A DNA stretch of 9,770 nucleotides from Bacillota bacterium (GCA_016280485.1 JAEEGU010000172.1:1-9770); one strand, 5' to 3'. Numbered from the stretch's first letter, positions 1 to 6,453 are shown. Notes: generated from the sequence alone by a model not told the origin. Program-made: numbers and translations.

Positions 1-1
1 C

Positions 2-646
2 GGCCGCACAAAGGCGATGAGCGAGGATATAATCAGGGATTTTGTAAGCAGCGCATCGGGGCGCAAGGTGCCTTGCAGCGCGGTGCTGCTCCGCTACTTT
101 AATCCTGTGGGTGCGCACGAAAGTGGGCTCATCGGCGAGGATCCAAACGGTATTCCGGGAAACCTCATGCCGTACATTCAAAGAGTTGCGGCGGGCAAGC
201 TCCCATATCTTAATGTCTACGGAAACGACTATCCGACACCGGACGGCACGGGAGTACGCGACTATATCCATGTGATGGACCTTGCGGAGGCGCATGTGGC
301 GGCACTTCGAAAGCTCGAGGAGCTTGCGAAAGCTGAGGGCTCTGCGGACGCTACGCCTACGGGAGTAGTCTCTACAGACAAAAATTCGCACGCCGAAAAC
401 ACGTGCCTTGTATACAACATCGGAACCGGTCGAGGTACCAGCGTTTTAGAACTTGTCGCAGCATTCGAGCGCGCGACAGGAATCCATATAGAGCGCCAGA
501 TTGCTCCTCGTCGCCCAGGCGACCTTCCTGAATACTATGCGGATTCGAGCCTGGCTCAGAAAGAACTTAACTGGAACCCAAAGAGATCTTTGGACGACAT
601 TTGTAAAGACGCTTGGAAATTTCAACAGAATATAAAGGAGAACTAA
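2..646 (+). CDS. galE: UDP-glucose 4-epimerase, C-terminal part (5' end outside window)
   Basis: Interconverts UDP-glucose and UDP-galactose in the cytoplasm (Leloir pathway and supply of galactose for surface glycans). The reading frame is open from base 2 and begins G-R-T-K. Base 1 (c) fits the third base of a TAC Tyr codon, so the window starts just after the catalytic Tyr of the short-chain dehydrogenase YxxxK motif, with the Lys at 11-13. Further GalE signatures are RYFNPVGAHESG, GTGVRDYIHVMDLAEAHVAAL, YNIGTGRG and the C-terminal RRPGDLPEYYAD. The 214 residues seen are about two thirds of a usual protein of roughly 330-340. An insert of some 20 polar residues (about 328-402) precedes the YNIGTG strand and is not usual in the family. 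The stop lies 2 bases before the lipoprotein start, implying cotranscription. The inner ATG at 17 is not the true start. Confidence 0.95.
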   Translation, partial: GRTKAMSEDIIRDFVSSASGRKVPCSAVLLRYFNPVGAHESGLIGEDPNGIPGNLMPYIQRVAAGKLPYLNVYGNDYPTPDGTGVRDYIHVMDLAEAHVAALRKLEELAKAEGSADATPTGVVSTDKNSHAENTCLVYNIGTGRGTSVLELVAAFERATGIHIERQIAPRRPGDLPEYYADSSLAQKELNWNPKRSLDDICKDAWKFQQNIKEN

Positions 647-648
647 CA

Positions 649-1815
649 ATGAAAAAGCTTTTAGTGCTTACATTAACAATGCTATTGGCGCTCGTGCCCC
701 TCACCGGCTGCGGTGGCGGGACCGGTGGCGGCGATGTGCCGGTTGACTACGACGACATCTATGCGCCAATCCTTGAAAAGCTCTACAACGTCATCATGGC
801 GGAGAATCCGGACGATGTGGATTTTGAGGACGGAACCGTCGGCGTCTGGGAGACCGCAAACTGGGCGGATATGAAGGCTGATGCGCTTGCTGATGTAGGC
901 TATACCATTGAAGACTTAAACGGCGACGGAGTCGAGGAGCTCATAATCTGCAGCGCTTTTGCGGGCAGCGAAAATGAGGACGGCTGGACCGTAAAGGCTA
1001 ACGAAATCCTTGCTCTCTACACCGTAAAGGACGGCGAGCCTTACTTCGTATTTGAGGGCTGGGGTCGCAACGGCTACAACATGATGGAGGACGGCAGGAT
1101 TTACAACTGGGGCTCCGCGGGAGCGGCTTACTCCATCTACAGCGTAAATCACCTCTCAGAGGATGCGACCGAGCTCATCGTTGACGATTACTACTTCACC
1201 TATGACGACCCTGACGGCGCAGACTGGTACAGCTTAAAGCATTACCACAACACCACGGGCGTCTGGGGCGAGGACGGCATGGACGAAGAAATCGACGAGG
1301 ACACATACTGGGACATCCAGCATGAACTCACCGCAAACCTTCACGACTTCACTATTATCACCTTCCTCAAATATGCCGAGGACAGCGGCCTTCCGACAAG
1401 CAATGAAGAAGGCATCGCAAGCGATATGGACGATACCTGCGCGGTAGAAGCCGATTGGGTCGATGAAACTGTCGCAGACTATGGCGGAAGCTACTACGAG
1501 TACTCCTTTGGGGATAGTGCAAACGCGCAAATTATTTTTACTCCTGCGCCGGGCGAAACCGTGAAAAATTTCGCGATACTTTCGCTTACACTTGAAGACG
1601 TAACTGACGGCGGCGTGCCGATTTACGATACGACCGAGGTATATTCCATTGATGAGCTTACAGCAGGCAGGCCGATGATCGTGCACTTCGAGTTCCTTGG
1701 CGACATTCCGAACAACGGAATCAAGTACTGCGACGCGGGCGGCACCTGCCACTACTACACAGTCGGCGAATCCGGCTACGACGGCTCTGTCATCTTGTCG
1801 CCTTTCATTCCATAA
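649..1815 (+). CDS. predicted lipoprotein of unknown function with a DxNxDG acidic loop
   Basis: 388 residues. I do not recognise a named family. The N-terminus has two lysines, a hydrophobic stretch and the lipobox L-T-G-C with Cys21, so it is very likely an exported lipoprotein processed by signal peptidase II and anchored on the outer face of the membrane. A Gly-rich linker follows the Cys. Residues 89-97 read DLNGDGVEE, a calcium-loop-like DxNxDG element common in clostridial lipoproteins of the 'DLNGDGxxEL' kind. The protein is strongly acidic and rich in Tyr and Trp. The ATG at 649 is chosen because AAAGGAG at 634-640 lies 8 bases upstream and the signal peptide begins there; the in-frame ATG at 613 lies inside galE and would bury the signal peptide. 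It follows galE by 2 bases and ends at an intrinsic terminator. No catalytic motif is visible. Confidence 0.85.
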   Translation: MKKLLVLTLTMLLALVPLTGCGGGTGGGDVPVDYDDIYAPILEKLYNVIMAENPDDVDFEDGTVGVWETANWADMKADALADVGYTIEDLNGDGVEELIICSAFAGSENEDGWTVKANEILALYTVKDGEPYFVFEGWGRNGYNMMEDGRIYNWGSAGAAYSIYSVNHLSEDATELIVDDYYFTYDDPDGADWYSLKHYHNTTGVWGEDGMDEEIDEDTYWDIQHELTANLHDFTIITFLKYAEDSGLPTSNEEGIASDMDDTCAVEADWVDETVADYGGSYYEYSFGDSANAQIIFTPAPGETVKNFAILSLTLEDVTDGGVPIYDTTEVYSIDELTAGRPMIVHFEFLGDIPNNGIKYCDAGGTCHYYTVGESGYDGSVILSPFIP

Positions 1816-1828
1816 ATATTGCAAATTC

Positions 1829-1853
1829 GGGCCCCCGTAGCGGGGCCCTTTTT
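1829..1853 (+). terminator. Rho-independent terminator of the galE-lipoprotein unit
   Basis: A GC-only 7-bp stem (GGGCCCC at 1829-1835, GGGGCCC at 1842-1848) with a 6-base loop is followed by TTTTT at 1849-1853. It starts 13 bases after the lipoprotein stop and separates this unit from the hbd promoter. Confidence 0.9.
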
Positions 1854-1862
1854 AGTTTGTGA

Positions 1863-1880
1863 AAAAAATAATTATTTTTT
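1863..1880. repeat. 18-bp perfect AT-only palindrome upstream of the hbd promoter
   Basis: Six A, TAATTA, six T forms a perfect palindrome, followed by further T tracts to 1889. It lies about 20 bases upstream of the hbd -35 element, where A/T tracts can act as an UP element or bend DNA. It could equally be simple AT-rich intergenic sequence. A second weak pairing (TTTTTCG near 1876-1882 with CGAAAAA at 1891-1897) overlaps it. Confidence 0.4.
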
Positions 1881-1901
1881 CGTTTTTTTGCGAAAAAGTG
1901 C

Positions 1902-1929
1902 TTGCCATATCAGATTTATATGCTATAAT
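1902..1929 (+). promoter_or_regulatory. sigma-A type promoter of hbd, extended -10
   Basis: The -35 is TTGCCA at 1902-1907 and the -10 is a perfect TATAAT at 1924-1929, with a 16-base spacer. TGC directly before the -10 (1921-1923) gives an extended -10. The expected start is near 1936, leaving a leader of about 84 bases before the hbd ATG. The A/T-tract sequence upstream may strengthen it. Confidence 0.85.
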
Positions 1930-1930
1930 T

Positions 1931-1948
1931 AAGTTAAAGTTTTAACAA
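1931..1948. promoter_or_regulatory. probable Rex operator overlapping the hbd transcription start
   Basis: The 18-mer AAGTTAAAGTTTTAACAA contains GTTAA (1933-1937), four bases, then TTAAC (1942-1946) and AA. It fits the Rex consensus TTGTTAANNNNTTAACAA at 12 of the 14 defined positions; only the two leftmost bases differ. It begins two bases after the -10 and covers the expected start, a position where a bound repressor would block transcription. Rex is the NADH/NAD+-sensing repressor of Firmicutes and is known to control butyrate-pathway genes, including hbd, in Clostridia. Assignment to Rex is inference from the motif, since rex is not in the window. Confidence 0.7.
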
Positions 1949-2019
1949 GATAATCGGCGTACGGGTAGTTTTTAACACTCAAAACGCTTAGTTAAGAAGA
2001 ATTTTAGGAGGATTAAAAC

Positions 2020-2862
2020 ATGAAAATTGGTGTACTCGGTTCCGGCACAATGGGCGCAGGCATTATCCAGGTTCTCGCACAGAATGGCTACGAAGTAGCA
2101 TTCAGAGCACGTAGACAGACATCTATCGACAAGGGTCTTGCAACAGTAACAAAGAACCTTGATAAATTAGTAGCAAAGGAAAAGATCGCACAGGCTGACA
2201 GAGATGCTGCTCTTGCAAGAGTTACTTGCTCCACAGACATCAACGTTATCAAAGATTGTGACATGATTATCGAAGCTGCTACAGAAGAAATGGAAGCAAA
2301 GAAGGCTCTCTTCAAGGAGCTCGACGAGCTGGTAAAGCCTGAAGCTATCATCGCTACCAACACTTCTTCCCTCTCAATCACTGAGATCGCTGCATGCACA
2401 AACAGACCTGACAAGATCATCGGCATGCACTTCTTCAATCCTGTTCCTATGATGAAGCTTGTTGAGGTTATCAAGGGCCTCGCTACTTCCGAGGAAACAA
2501 GAAATGCAGTAGTAAAGATGGCTGAGGACCTCGGCAAGACTCCTGTAGAGGTTAACGAAGCTCCCGGATTCGTAGTAAATCGTATCCTCATTCCTGAAAT
2601 CAACGAAGCTATCGGTATCCTCTATGATGGCGTTGCAACTAAGGAAGGTATCGACGAAGCTATGAAGCTTGGCGCAAACCACCCAATGGGACCTCTCGCA
2701 CTCGGCGACCTCATCGGACTCGACGTTTGCCTCGCTATCATGGAAGTACTCTTCACTGAATACGGCGATCCTAAGTATCGTCCGCACGTACTCTTAAAGA
2801 AGATGGTTCGTGCAGGCAAGCTCGGCCGCAAGACAGGCGAAGGCTTCTACAAGTACGAGTAA
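2020..2862 (+). CDS. hbd: 3-hydroxybutyryl-CoA dehydrogenase
   Basis: Reduces acetoacetyl-CoA to 3-hydroxybutyryl-CoA in the cytoplasm, the second step of the butyrate (and butanol) branch after thiolase. The 280 residues equal the usual length. The Rossmann motif GSGTMG is at residues 7-12. The catalytic set of the family is present: Ser116, His137 (GMHFFNP), Glu149 (KLVEV) and Asn187 (PGFVVNR). The C-terminal dimer domain has KLGANHPMGPL and LLKKMVRAGKLGRKTGEGFY. After the second beta strand the usual acidic residue that binds the NADH ribose is replaced by R-A-R-R (29-32), which suggests NADPH use. AGGAGG at 2006-2011, 8 bases before the ATG, is a strong ribosome binding site. Codons lean to GCA, GCT, ACA and AGA, unlike the more GC-rich neighbours, consistent with high expression. 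The gene stands alone between its own promoter and terminator; no thl, crt, bcd or etf lies nearby. Confidence 0.97.
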   Translation: MKIGVLGSGTMGAGIIQVLAQNGYEVAFRARRQTSIDKGLATVTKNLDKLVAKEKIAQADRDAALARVTCSTDINVIKDCDMIIEAATEEMEAKKALFKELDELVKPEAIIATNTSSLSITEIAACTNRPDKIIGMHFFNPVPMMKLVEVIKGLATSEETRNAVVKMAEDLGKTPVEVNEAPGFVVNRILIPEINEAIGILYDGVATKEGIDEAMKLGANHPMGPLALGDLIGLDVCLAIMEVLFTEYGDPKYRPHVLLKKMVRAGKLGRKTGEGFYKYE

Positions 2863-2914
2863 TTGACAAAAGGGCGCGGCGCCTTTACGACAGCCGCAAT
2901 TCCATAAATGCACC

Positions 2915-2946
2915 AAAAATCCCGGCAGGTTCCTGCCGGGATTTTT
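2915..2946. terminator. bidirectional intrinsic terminator between hbd and degV
   Basis: A perfect 15-bp inverted repeat (AAAAATCCCGGCAGG at 2915-2929, its complement at 2932-2946) surrounds a TT centre. The GC core CCCGGCAGG is flanked by A on one side and T on the other, so it can end transcripts from both hbd (plus) and degV (minus). More T-rich sequence follows to about 2966. Confidence 0.9.
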
Positions 2947-2989
2947 CTTTTCTTTTTTATTGTTTTATGCGCGCTATTCTTTCGCCACG

Positions 2990-3883
2990 CTATTTCGGTT
3001 CGCGGTCGCTACCCATATAGAAAATGGCGATGGTGTCCGGGCCTACGTGGCTTCCTGTGCAGTAGTCGTAGGAGGTATTGATGAAATCCTTTACCTTTAT
3101 GCGCTTTTGCACCTCTTCCATTATATACCGGGATTCCTCATATGCGTCCGCATGAGCGATGCCCACAATCTGCTTTTCAGGCTCAACTATGTTTTCGCAC
3201 ATAAAGTCAATGAGGGTATTTAGCGCCGCCTTTCTGCCGCGGCACTTCTTGTAGGAAACGATGTAGCCGTCCTTATTGCCGACTAAAATCGGCTTTATAT
3301 TGAGGATGCTCCCAATCGCCGCCGCCGTGCCGGTGATGCGGCCTGTCTTTGAGATGTATTTGAGATCCCCTACCGTGAAGATGCCGTTCATCTTCGGAAC
3401 GTAGGACTCAAGAAGGTCTGCGGCTTCGTCCACACTCATGCCGGCTTCGCGCATTTCGGAAGCGTAGATTGCGAGAAGCCCCTGGCCCAGCGAAGCGTTC
3501 AGCGCATCGACAAGGCGGATCTTTACATTACAGGTAGGCTCCGCGAGCACTGCTTCCGCAGCAAGGCGGGCGGAATTGTACGTGCCGCTGATGTTCTTGC
3601 TGAGCGAGAAGTAGATGATGTCAGAGCCTGCCTCGGCAATTTCGCGGAAGGCTTCCTCGAACTCGCCGGTGCTCACAAGCCCCGTCTTGACCTCGGCGCC
3701 GCTGCGCATGGCCTCGTAGTAGTCGTGGCCCTTGGCGCGTTCTTCTTCCTCGGTAAGCTTTGGATCGAAGCACACAAGTGGCTCATCGTTTACGTAGTTC
3801 ACAAAGGAAATTACGCGGATATTGTATTTTTTGCACAGCTCGGCAGGTATGTTCGCCGCCGAGTCTACAACTATTTCAAACAT
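2990..3883 (-). CDS. DegV family fatty-acid-binding protein
   Basis: 297 residues, close to the usual DegV length of about 280-290. Members bind a long-chain fatty acid; in several Firmicutes they deliver it to the FakA kinase for phospholipid synthesis. Family features in order: MFEIVVDSAANIP at the N-terminus, VKTGLVSTGEFEEAF (about 65-79), SLSKNISGTYNSARLAAE (93-110), DLKYISKTGRITG (173-185), NIKPIL (195-200) and GSHVGPDTIAIFY near the C-terminus. The start at 3883 is preferred because AGGAG (plus coordinates 3890-3894) lies 6 bases upstream and MFEIVVDS is the canonical beginning. The reading frame stays open up to 4003, but that part has no family similarity and overlaps the divergent promoter region. 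No fakA is in the window, so which paralogue this is cannot be told. Confidence 0.93.
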   Translation of the reverse strand: MFEIVVDSAANIPAELCKKYNIRVISFVNYVNDEPLVCFDPKLTEEEERAKGHDYYEAMRSGAEVKTGLVSTGEFEEAFREIAEAGSDIIYFSLSKNISGTYNSARLAAEAVLAEPTCNVKIRLVDALNASLGQGLLAIYASEMREAGMSVDEAADLLESYVPKMNGIFTVGDLKYISKTGRITGTAAAIGSILNIKPILVGNKDGYIVSYKKCRGRKAALNTLIDFMCENIVEPEKQIVGIAHADAYEESRYIMEEVQKRIKVKDFINTSYDYCTGSHVGPDTIAIFYMGSDREPK

Positions 3884-3919
3884 TTTGTTCTCCTTAATCA
3901 AAAAATCGGTACAGAAGAT

Positions 3920-3948
3920 ATGATAACCGAAAACAACCTTAGATGCAA
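3920..3948 (-). promoter_or_regulatory. possible degV promoter
   Basis: On the minus strand TTGCAT (plus 3943-3948) and TATCAT (plus 3920-3925) are separated by 17 bases. The -10 matches consensus at 5 of 6 positions, the -35 only at its first three. The predicted start near 3913 gives a leader of about 30 bases ending in a good ribosome binding site. Confidence 0.45.
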
Positions 3949-3956
3949 GGGCTGTT

Positions 3957-3983
3957 TTTGCGGCATAAAATTTGCGCCGCAAA
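3957..3983. other. 8-bp inverted repeat in the degV/LCP divergent region
   Basis: TTTGCGGC (3957-3964) pairs with GCCGCAAA (3976-3983) around an 11-base loop. It lies just upstream of the proposed degV -35 and about 30 bases upstream of the proposed LCP -35. No T run follows on the plus strand and only A on the minus, so it is not a standard terminator. It could be an operator or have no role. Confidence 0.35.
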
Positions 3984-4012
3984 TCCTTGATTTTTATAGA
4001 CATTTGAAGGGA

Positions 4013-4041
4013 TTAGGTGTAAAATAATATATTGGTATAAT
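4013..4041 (+). promoter_or_regulatory. probable promoter of the LCP-to-prmC gene run
   Basis: A perfect TATAAT at 4036-4041 is preceded by TGG (4033-4035), an extended -10. A weak -35, TTAGGT at 4013-4018, sits 17 bases upstream. The expected start near 4048 leaves an A-rich leader of about 78 bases before the LCP start at 4126. Confidence 0.6.
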
Positions 4042-4125
4042 GGCGAAAGTGTGGCCGAGTAAACCGAATTAAAGATTAAAAATACAATTAACAATAAAAG
4101 GGAAAGGGTAAAAAAGGATAAGAAA

Positions 4126-5190
4126 ATGAGTCGTTTGGACCGTACAGAAAAAGAAAGAAGAGCTGCGGCTGTCAGAGAATACAAGATCAGGCACGCAAAG
4201 GAGCTTGAAAAGGAAAAGAAGAGCGAAAAGAAGATATTCCTTAGGACGTTTTGCGTATTCATGGCGATATTTATCGCTGTGCTGACGCCGGTTTTCAGCC
4301 TGTCGAGCAAAATTGCGAAAATCAATCCGTTCGGAGATGACAATGTCATTTTGGAGGAGGAGCTCCCGGTTTTAGTGGATCCGGAAAGCCCGTTCTTTCA
4401 GGCATTCACCGAGTCAAAGAAGATTAACGTTCTTTTGATGGGCGTAAATCCGCCGCTGACGGACACGCTGATGCTCGTTTCGTTTGACAAGAAATATAAA
4501 AAGGTAGATATTATTTCGGTTCCGCGTGACACCTACTATCACCGCGACGGCTACGAGAGCGCGGCTGAGGGCAAGATTAACGCGGCATACAAGGGAAATC
4601 CGCTCAATACCGCTTATGCTGTAAGCGACGTGCTCCAGGGCATTCCTATCAACTACTACGCCGTTGTTGAGTACGACGATGTAGAAAAGATAGTTGATGC
4701 GGTCGGCGGAGTTCCGATGAACATCGAAAAGGACATGAACTACGAGGACCCTTATGATACGCCTCCTCTCTCGATTCACTTAAAGGCGGGCGAGCAGGTA
4801 TTAAACGGCAAGGATTCGGTTAAGTTCTTAAGATACAGAAAGGGCTACGCTGAGGGCGACCTTGGCAGAGTCAAGGCTCAGCAGGTCTGGGTAAAGAATG
4901 CAATCAAGCAGACGCTTTCGCTTGGACTTGGAATGGTCGACATCGCAAAGCTTGCGTGCCAGGAGCTTGACAGCGACATTACAATCGGTGCAGCTGTAAG
5001 CATCGCGAAGGCAGCGGTAGGCATGAGCAGTGAAAATGTCACCACCTACACCATGCCGTACACGGCACAGCCTGAGCCGCCATACTACGTTTTCCCGAAG
5101 ACCGAGGAAATCGAGGCTATGCTGACGGAGATTTACCAGATTCCGGTTGAGGAAACAAGCGATGCGGCAATCGAAGGAGAGGCCGAATAG
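4126..5190 (+). CDS. LytR-CpsA-Psr (LCP) family cell-wall glycopolymer transferase
   Basis: LCP proteins move undecaprenyl-linked polymers (teichoic acid, capsule or secondary wall polymer) onto peptidoglycan, acting on the outer face of the membrane. The 354 residues show a charged cytoplasmic N-terminus (1-36, Lys/Glu/Arg-rich), one membrane segment (about 37-57), then the LCP domain. Motifs seen: LTDTLMLVSFD (111-121), IISVPRDTYY (129-138) with the conserved PRD, GKINAAY (149-155), and FLRYRKGYAEGDLGRVKAQQ (234-253) with the conserved Arg, Asp and Arg residues that bind the phosphate and metal. The C-terminus is a short acidic tail. The start has a modest AAGGA site 7 bases upstream. The next gene, for an SLH protein, starts 50 bases on. 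The polymer it attaches cannot be told from sequence. Confidence 0.93.
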   Translation: MSRLDRTEKERRAAAVREYKIRHAKELEKEKKSEKKIFLRTFCVFMAIFIAVLTPVFSLSSKIAKINPFGDDNVILEEELPVLVDPESPFFQAFTESKKINVLLMGVNPPLTDTLMLVSFDKKYKKVDIISVPRDTYYHRDGYESAAEGKINAAYKGNPLNTAYAVSDVLQGIPINYYAVVEYDDVEKIVDAVGGVPMNIEKDMNYEDPYDTPPLSIHLKAGEQVLNGKDSVKFLRYRKGYAEGDLGRVKAQQVWVKNAIKQTLSLGLGMVDIAKLACQELDSDITIGAAVSIAKAAVGMSSENVTTYTMPYTAQPEPPYYVFPKTEEIEAMLTEIYQIPVEETSDAAIEGEAE

Positions 5191-5240
5191 GCGAGCGGCC
5201 GGGTGAGCCGGATAATATATGAGAATAAAAGAGGAAAATT

Positions 5241-6440
5241 ATGATTAGGGAATCAGGAATGAGAGAAATTAAAAGAATTGGAGCGTTGGCTCTGGCTCTG
5301 GTTTTGGGTCTGACGCTTGTGCTGGCGGTGCCGTTTGGTGTGGGCACTTCCGTTTATGCGGAGGAGGCTGAGAGCATCAGCTTTACCGATGTGGAATCCA
5401 CACACTGGGCGAGCGCAAACATTGCCTTCGCCGTTGAAAAGGGCATCGTAAAGGGCTATTTCGACCAGTATTCGAATACCTACACCTTTAGACCCGACAA
5501 TTCCGTAACCTACGAGGAAGCGACAGCCATGCTGTGGCGCGCGCTGGTTGCGGCGGAGGTTGTGACCGACGACGAAGCGGGTGCAGCCGCTGCAGCCGAA
5601 AAGTTTGAGGCTGCGATGGCGGGCGCCGGCATTGCGAGCTGGGCAAAGGAATATGTGGCACGCTTCATGGAGATGGATATTATAAAGGAAGCCGATCTTT
5701 CCGCGTTTGTCGGTGAGGGCGGCCTCGGAAATCCTGCTCCTCGTGAGGTGGTGGCTGTGTGGACAGCAAAGGCCCTCGGCAGGGACCTTGCGGGTGTGTA
5801 CTATCTGCCTTACACGGACATGGCGGAGATTCCTTATGCTGACCGCGGCTACATTGACATGCTATATCGTCAGGGCATCATGAAGGGCAGCCTCCAGGGC
5901 GACGGACTTCTCTACTTCCTGCCGAATGCGGGCGTGAGACGTTCGGAGTTTGCGGCAATCGCAAACCGTGTTTACGAGAACAAGTCCGGCGAATACGATT
6001 ATTCCAAGGATTTCTATATGTATAGCAAGGCTGAGCAGGCGCCGTACCTTACGCTTGCACCAAACTTTGTGATGGTTTCAAACGGAAGCTCCGCACAGCT
6101 GATGCGCTCGGGGGATCTGTTCCTCAGCACTTATATAAACAGCGGCAAGGCCTTCGTGCTGTCGGGCATGGCTATGCCGGAGGGCGAGGTACCGCAGGTG
6201 CACCTTGATAACGAGCCTGCGACAGGCCAAGGCAAGGTGATGAGCGTTGATTCCGTTTATATCGGAAAAGACAACGATGTTGAAAAGGTTGGAATTGAGA
6301 TTAACGATCTGACGGTTTATTTCCTTAAGACCGACGATACAAAGTCGAGCACGAGGATCAGGGCCGGTCTCAATGTTACTTTTATCGCAGACGGGGTAAA
6401 TTTAGTTGAGATAAAGGAAACTCAGAAGAGCACTAAGTAG
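5241..6440 (+). CDS. exported SLH-domain protein with an unrecognised C-terminal domain
   Basis: 399 residues. A signal peptide with Lys and Arg up to residue 12, a long hydrophobic core (13-34) and a V-Y-A site before EEAE predicts cleavage after residue 40. SLH repeats bind secondary wall polymers. The first is clear at 47-103 (FTDVESTHWASANIAFAVEKGIV, then FRPDNSVTYEEATAML). A second is degenerate at about 125-182. The third is clear at about 188-245 (LPYTDMAEIPYADRGYIDML, then NAGVRRSEFAAIANRV). Residues 250-399 look beta-rich and I do not recognise them. Start 5241 is chosen because GAGG lies 6 bases upstream; ATG 5259 would also keep a signal peptide. The protein should lie on the cell surface, where the polymer attached by the preceding LCP gene product could be its ligand (inference). 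Confidence 0.88.
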   Translation: MIRESGMREIKRIGALALALVLGLTLVLAVPFGVGTSVYAEEAESISFTDVESTHWASANIAFAVEKGIVKGYFDQYSNTYTFRPDNSVTYEEATAMLWRALVAAEVVTDDEAGAAAAAEKFEAAMAGAGIASWAKEYVARFMEMDIIKEADLSAFVGEGGLGNPAPREVVAVWTAKALGRDLAGVYYLPYTDMAEIPYADRGYIDMLYRQGIMKGSLQGDGLLYFLPNAGVRRSEFAAIANRVYENKSGEYDYSKDFYMYSKAEQAPYLTLAPNFVMVSNGSSAQLMRSGDLFLSTYINSGKAFVLSGMAMPEGEVPQVHLDNEPATGQGKVMSVDSVYIGKDNDVEKVGIEINDLTVYFLKTDDTKSSTRIRAGLNVTFIADGVNLVEIKETQKSTK

Positions 6441-6453
6441 CAATAAATACAGT

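Noticed and set aside
1234..1824. 196-codon open frame on the minus strand opposite the lipoprotein gene
   Set aside because: It is antisense to a well-supported gene, has no ribosome binding site, and its low-complexity composition mirrors the codon pattern of the plus strand.
2863..2885. TTGACA after the hbd stop and the GC-rich AAAGGGCGCGGCGCCTTT as a promoter or extra terminator
   Set aside because: No -10 follows TTGACA at proper spacing, and the GC-rich sequence pairs only weakly with no T run.
1807..2909. The 11-mer ATTCCATAAAT found at 1807-1817 and again at 2899-2909, each shortly before a terminator
   Set aside because: It is short and AT-rich, and one copy overlaps a stop codon; two copies do not support a real repeat.
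2960..3223. 87-codon plus-strand open frame opposite the degV 3' end
   Set aside because: It begins at the terminator without a promoter or ribosome binding site and runs antisense to conserved DegV residues.
3884..4003. N-terminal extension of the degV reading frame up to 4003
   Set aside because: The extension has no DegV similarity, lies in the divergent promoter region, and the start at 3883 has a good ribosome binding site and the canonical MFEIVVDS beginning.
4041..4070. GTGGCCGAGT at about 4050-4059, resembling the D-arm start of tRNA-Ser
   Set aside because: No acceptor stem, anticodon arm or TPsiC arm can be drawn around it; the following sequence is A-rich leader.
5191..5240. Possible separate promoter or terminator between LCP and SLH genes
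   Set aside because: There is a 4-bp CCGG/CCGG pairing and an AT-rich TAATAT, but no matching -35 and no T run.
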